A stretch of DNA of 6,556 nucleotides. Source: Sphingomonadales bacterium. GTDB lineage: Bacteria > Pseudomonadota > Alphaproteobacteria > Sphingomonadales > Sphingomonadaceae. The position numbers and the translations under genes were made by a program. A model generated the notes under the pieces. That model was not told where the DNA came from. It was given only the letters and a program-made list of their open reading frames with translations, and did no database searches. The stretch is from the NCBI GenBank assembly GCA_017302775.1, contig JAFLDC010000154.1:1-6556 (forward strand), read 5' to 3'. Shown here piece after piece: positions 5,942 to 6,556 of this stretch (position 1 is the stretch's first letter; each line of letters opens with the position of its first letter).

Positions 5942-6556
5942 CTATCCTTCGACTTGTTCGGCCAATTCCAGCCAGCGTTCCTCGGCGGCGTCCTTTTCGG
6001 CCCGGGCGGCCTCGATCGCCTTGGTGAGAGCCGCGAAGCGGGCCGGATCGCGGGTGTAGAGGCCCGGATCGGACAACACGGCCTCGTCTCGCGCAATCGC
6101 CGCTGCGATGTCCTCAATCCGGCCGGGCAGGAGATCGTAGTCGCGCTGGTCCTTGTAGCTGAGCTTGCCCTTGCGGTGCGGCGCGGCCAGCTTGACCTGC
6201 GGTGATGCGGGGGTGGCCGGTTTGGCTGCGCTGCGGGGCGCAGCGGACTGGCGCTGTTCGCGCTGCTTTTGCCAATCGGCGTAGCCACCGGCCACCACAT
6301 CGATCTTGCCAGATCCGTCCAGTCCCAAGGTGATTGTTACCGTGCGATCCAGAAAATCGCGATCATGGCTGACAATCAGGACGGTACCGTCATAATCGGC
6401 AATGACTTCCTGCAGCAGATCCAGCGTTTCCAGGTCAAGGTCGTTGGTCGGCTCGTCCAGCACCAGCAGATTGGACAGGCGCGCAAACTCTCGCGCCAGC
6501 AGCAGCCGGCTGCGTTCCCCACCGGACAGCGTTCCGATCCGGGCTTCGACCAGACC
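5942..6556 (-). CDS. uup: ABC-F family ATPase, Uup-like, C-terminal third (5' truncated by window)
   Basis: A cytoplasmic ABC-F protein without membrane domains; this family acts on ribosomes, and Uup has also been linked to DNA intermediates and ribosome assembly. The visible 204 residues are the end of the second ATPase domain plus the tail. They include the signature LSGGERSRLLLAREFA (fragment residues 10-25), Walker B and D-loop LLVLDEPTNDLDLETL (about 30-45), and the switch His in LIVSHDRDFLD. An Ala/Pro-rich linker follows, then a charged coiled-coil tail starting KLSYKDQRDYDLLP and ending AAEERWLELAEQVEG. That tail is what separates Uup from EttA-type members. The GTG at 6463 encodes the Val of Walker B and is not a start; the frame continues to the window edge. 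The gene converges on the DUF885 gene with no intervening base. Assignment to ABC-F is secure, to Uup likely. Confidence 0.93.
   Translation of the reverse strand, partial: GLVEARIGTLSGGERSRLLLAREFARLSNLLVLDEPTNDLDLETLDLLQEVIADYDGTVLIVSHDRDFLDRTVTITLGLDGSGKIDVVAGGYADWQKQREQRQSAAPRSAAKPATPASPQVKLAAPHRKGKLSYKDQRDYDLLPGRIEDIAAAIARDEAVLSDPGLYTRDPARFAALTKAIEAARAEKDAAEERWLELAEQVEG

Noticed and set aside
6461..6463. An apparent GTG start for the ABC-F gene inside the window
   Set aside because: This codon is the Val of the Walker B motif LLVLDEP; the signature motif lies upstream in the same frame, so the gene simply runs off the window.

Overview
The window is GC-rich and densely coding. It looks like chromosomal DNA of an alphaproteobacterium, most likely a sphingomonad (Sphingomonadaceae or Erythrobacteraceae). 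That placement is an inference from three things: a DUF6456 protein (a family I know from Alphaproteobacteria), a DUF885 protein with a short twin-arginine leader of the type common in sphingomonads, and the style of the secD/secF pair. I see no mobile element, tRNA, rRNA, CRISPR array or long repeat.

Layout: (1) 1-1710, plus strand: the 3' part of secD, then complete secF, 13 bp apart, as the end of a sec operon. (2) 3457-1707, minus strand: a two-gene unit, an XRE-type regulator followed by a family-4 glycosyltransferase. The two overlap by 4 nt (GTGA), and the glycosyltransferase runs tail-to-tail into secF, sharing a CTAG that is the stop for both. (3) 3458-3553: a 96-bp divergent control region with a short inverted repeat right beside the regulator's ribosome binding site. 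(4) 3554-5941, plus strand: a DUF6456 protein, a 99-bp gap, and a large putative exported DUF885 protein carrying a metallopeptidase-like HEGNPGHH motif. (5) 5942 to the window end, minus strand: the C-terminal third of an ABC-F ATPase of the Uup type, whose stop codon directly abuts that of the DUF885 gene.

Functionally these are mostly separate units: membrane protein export (SecD/SecF), sugar transfer onto an envelope glycan or lipid, a possible exported peptidase and a ribosome- or DNA-associated ATPase. The one pairing that hints at joint function is the regulator coupled to the glycosyltransferase. Its C-terminal half resembles a LexA/S24 fold but seems to lack the Ser-Lys catalytic pair.

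Most of the window is ordinary core genome. The points worth a second look are the degenerate S24-like regulator and its candidate operator, the regulator-glycosyltransferase overlap, the two convergent junctions with no spacer, and a small unexplained minus-strand reading frame at 4012-4110. I do not see convincing evidence for a new multi-gene system.
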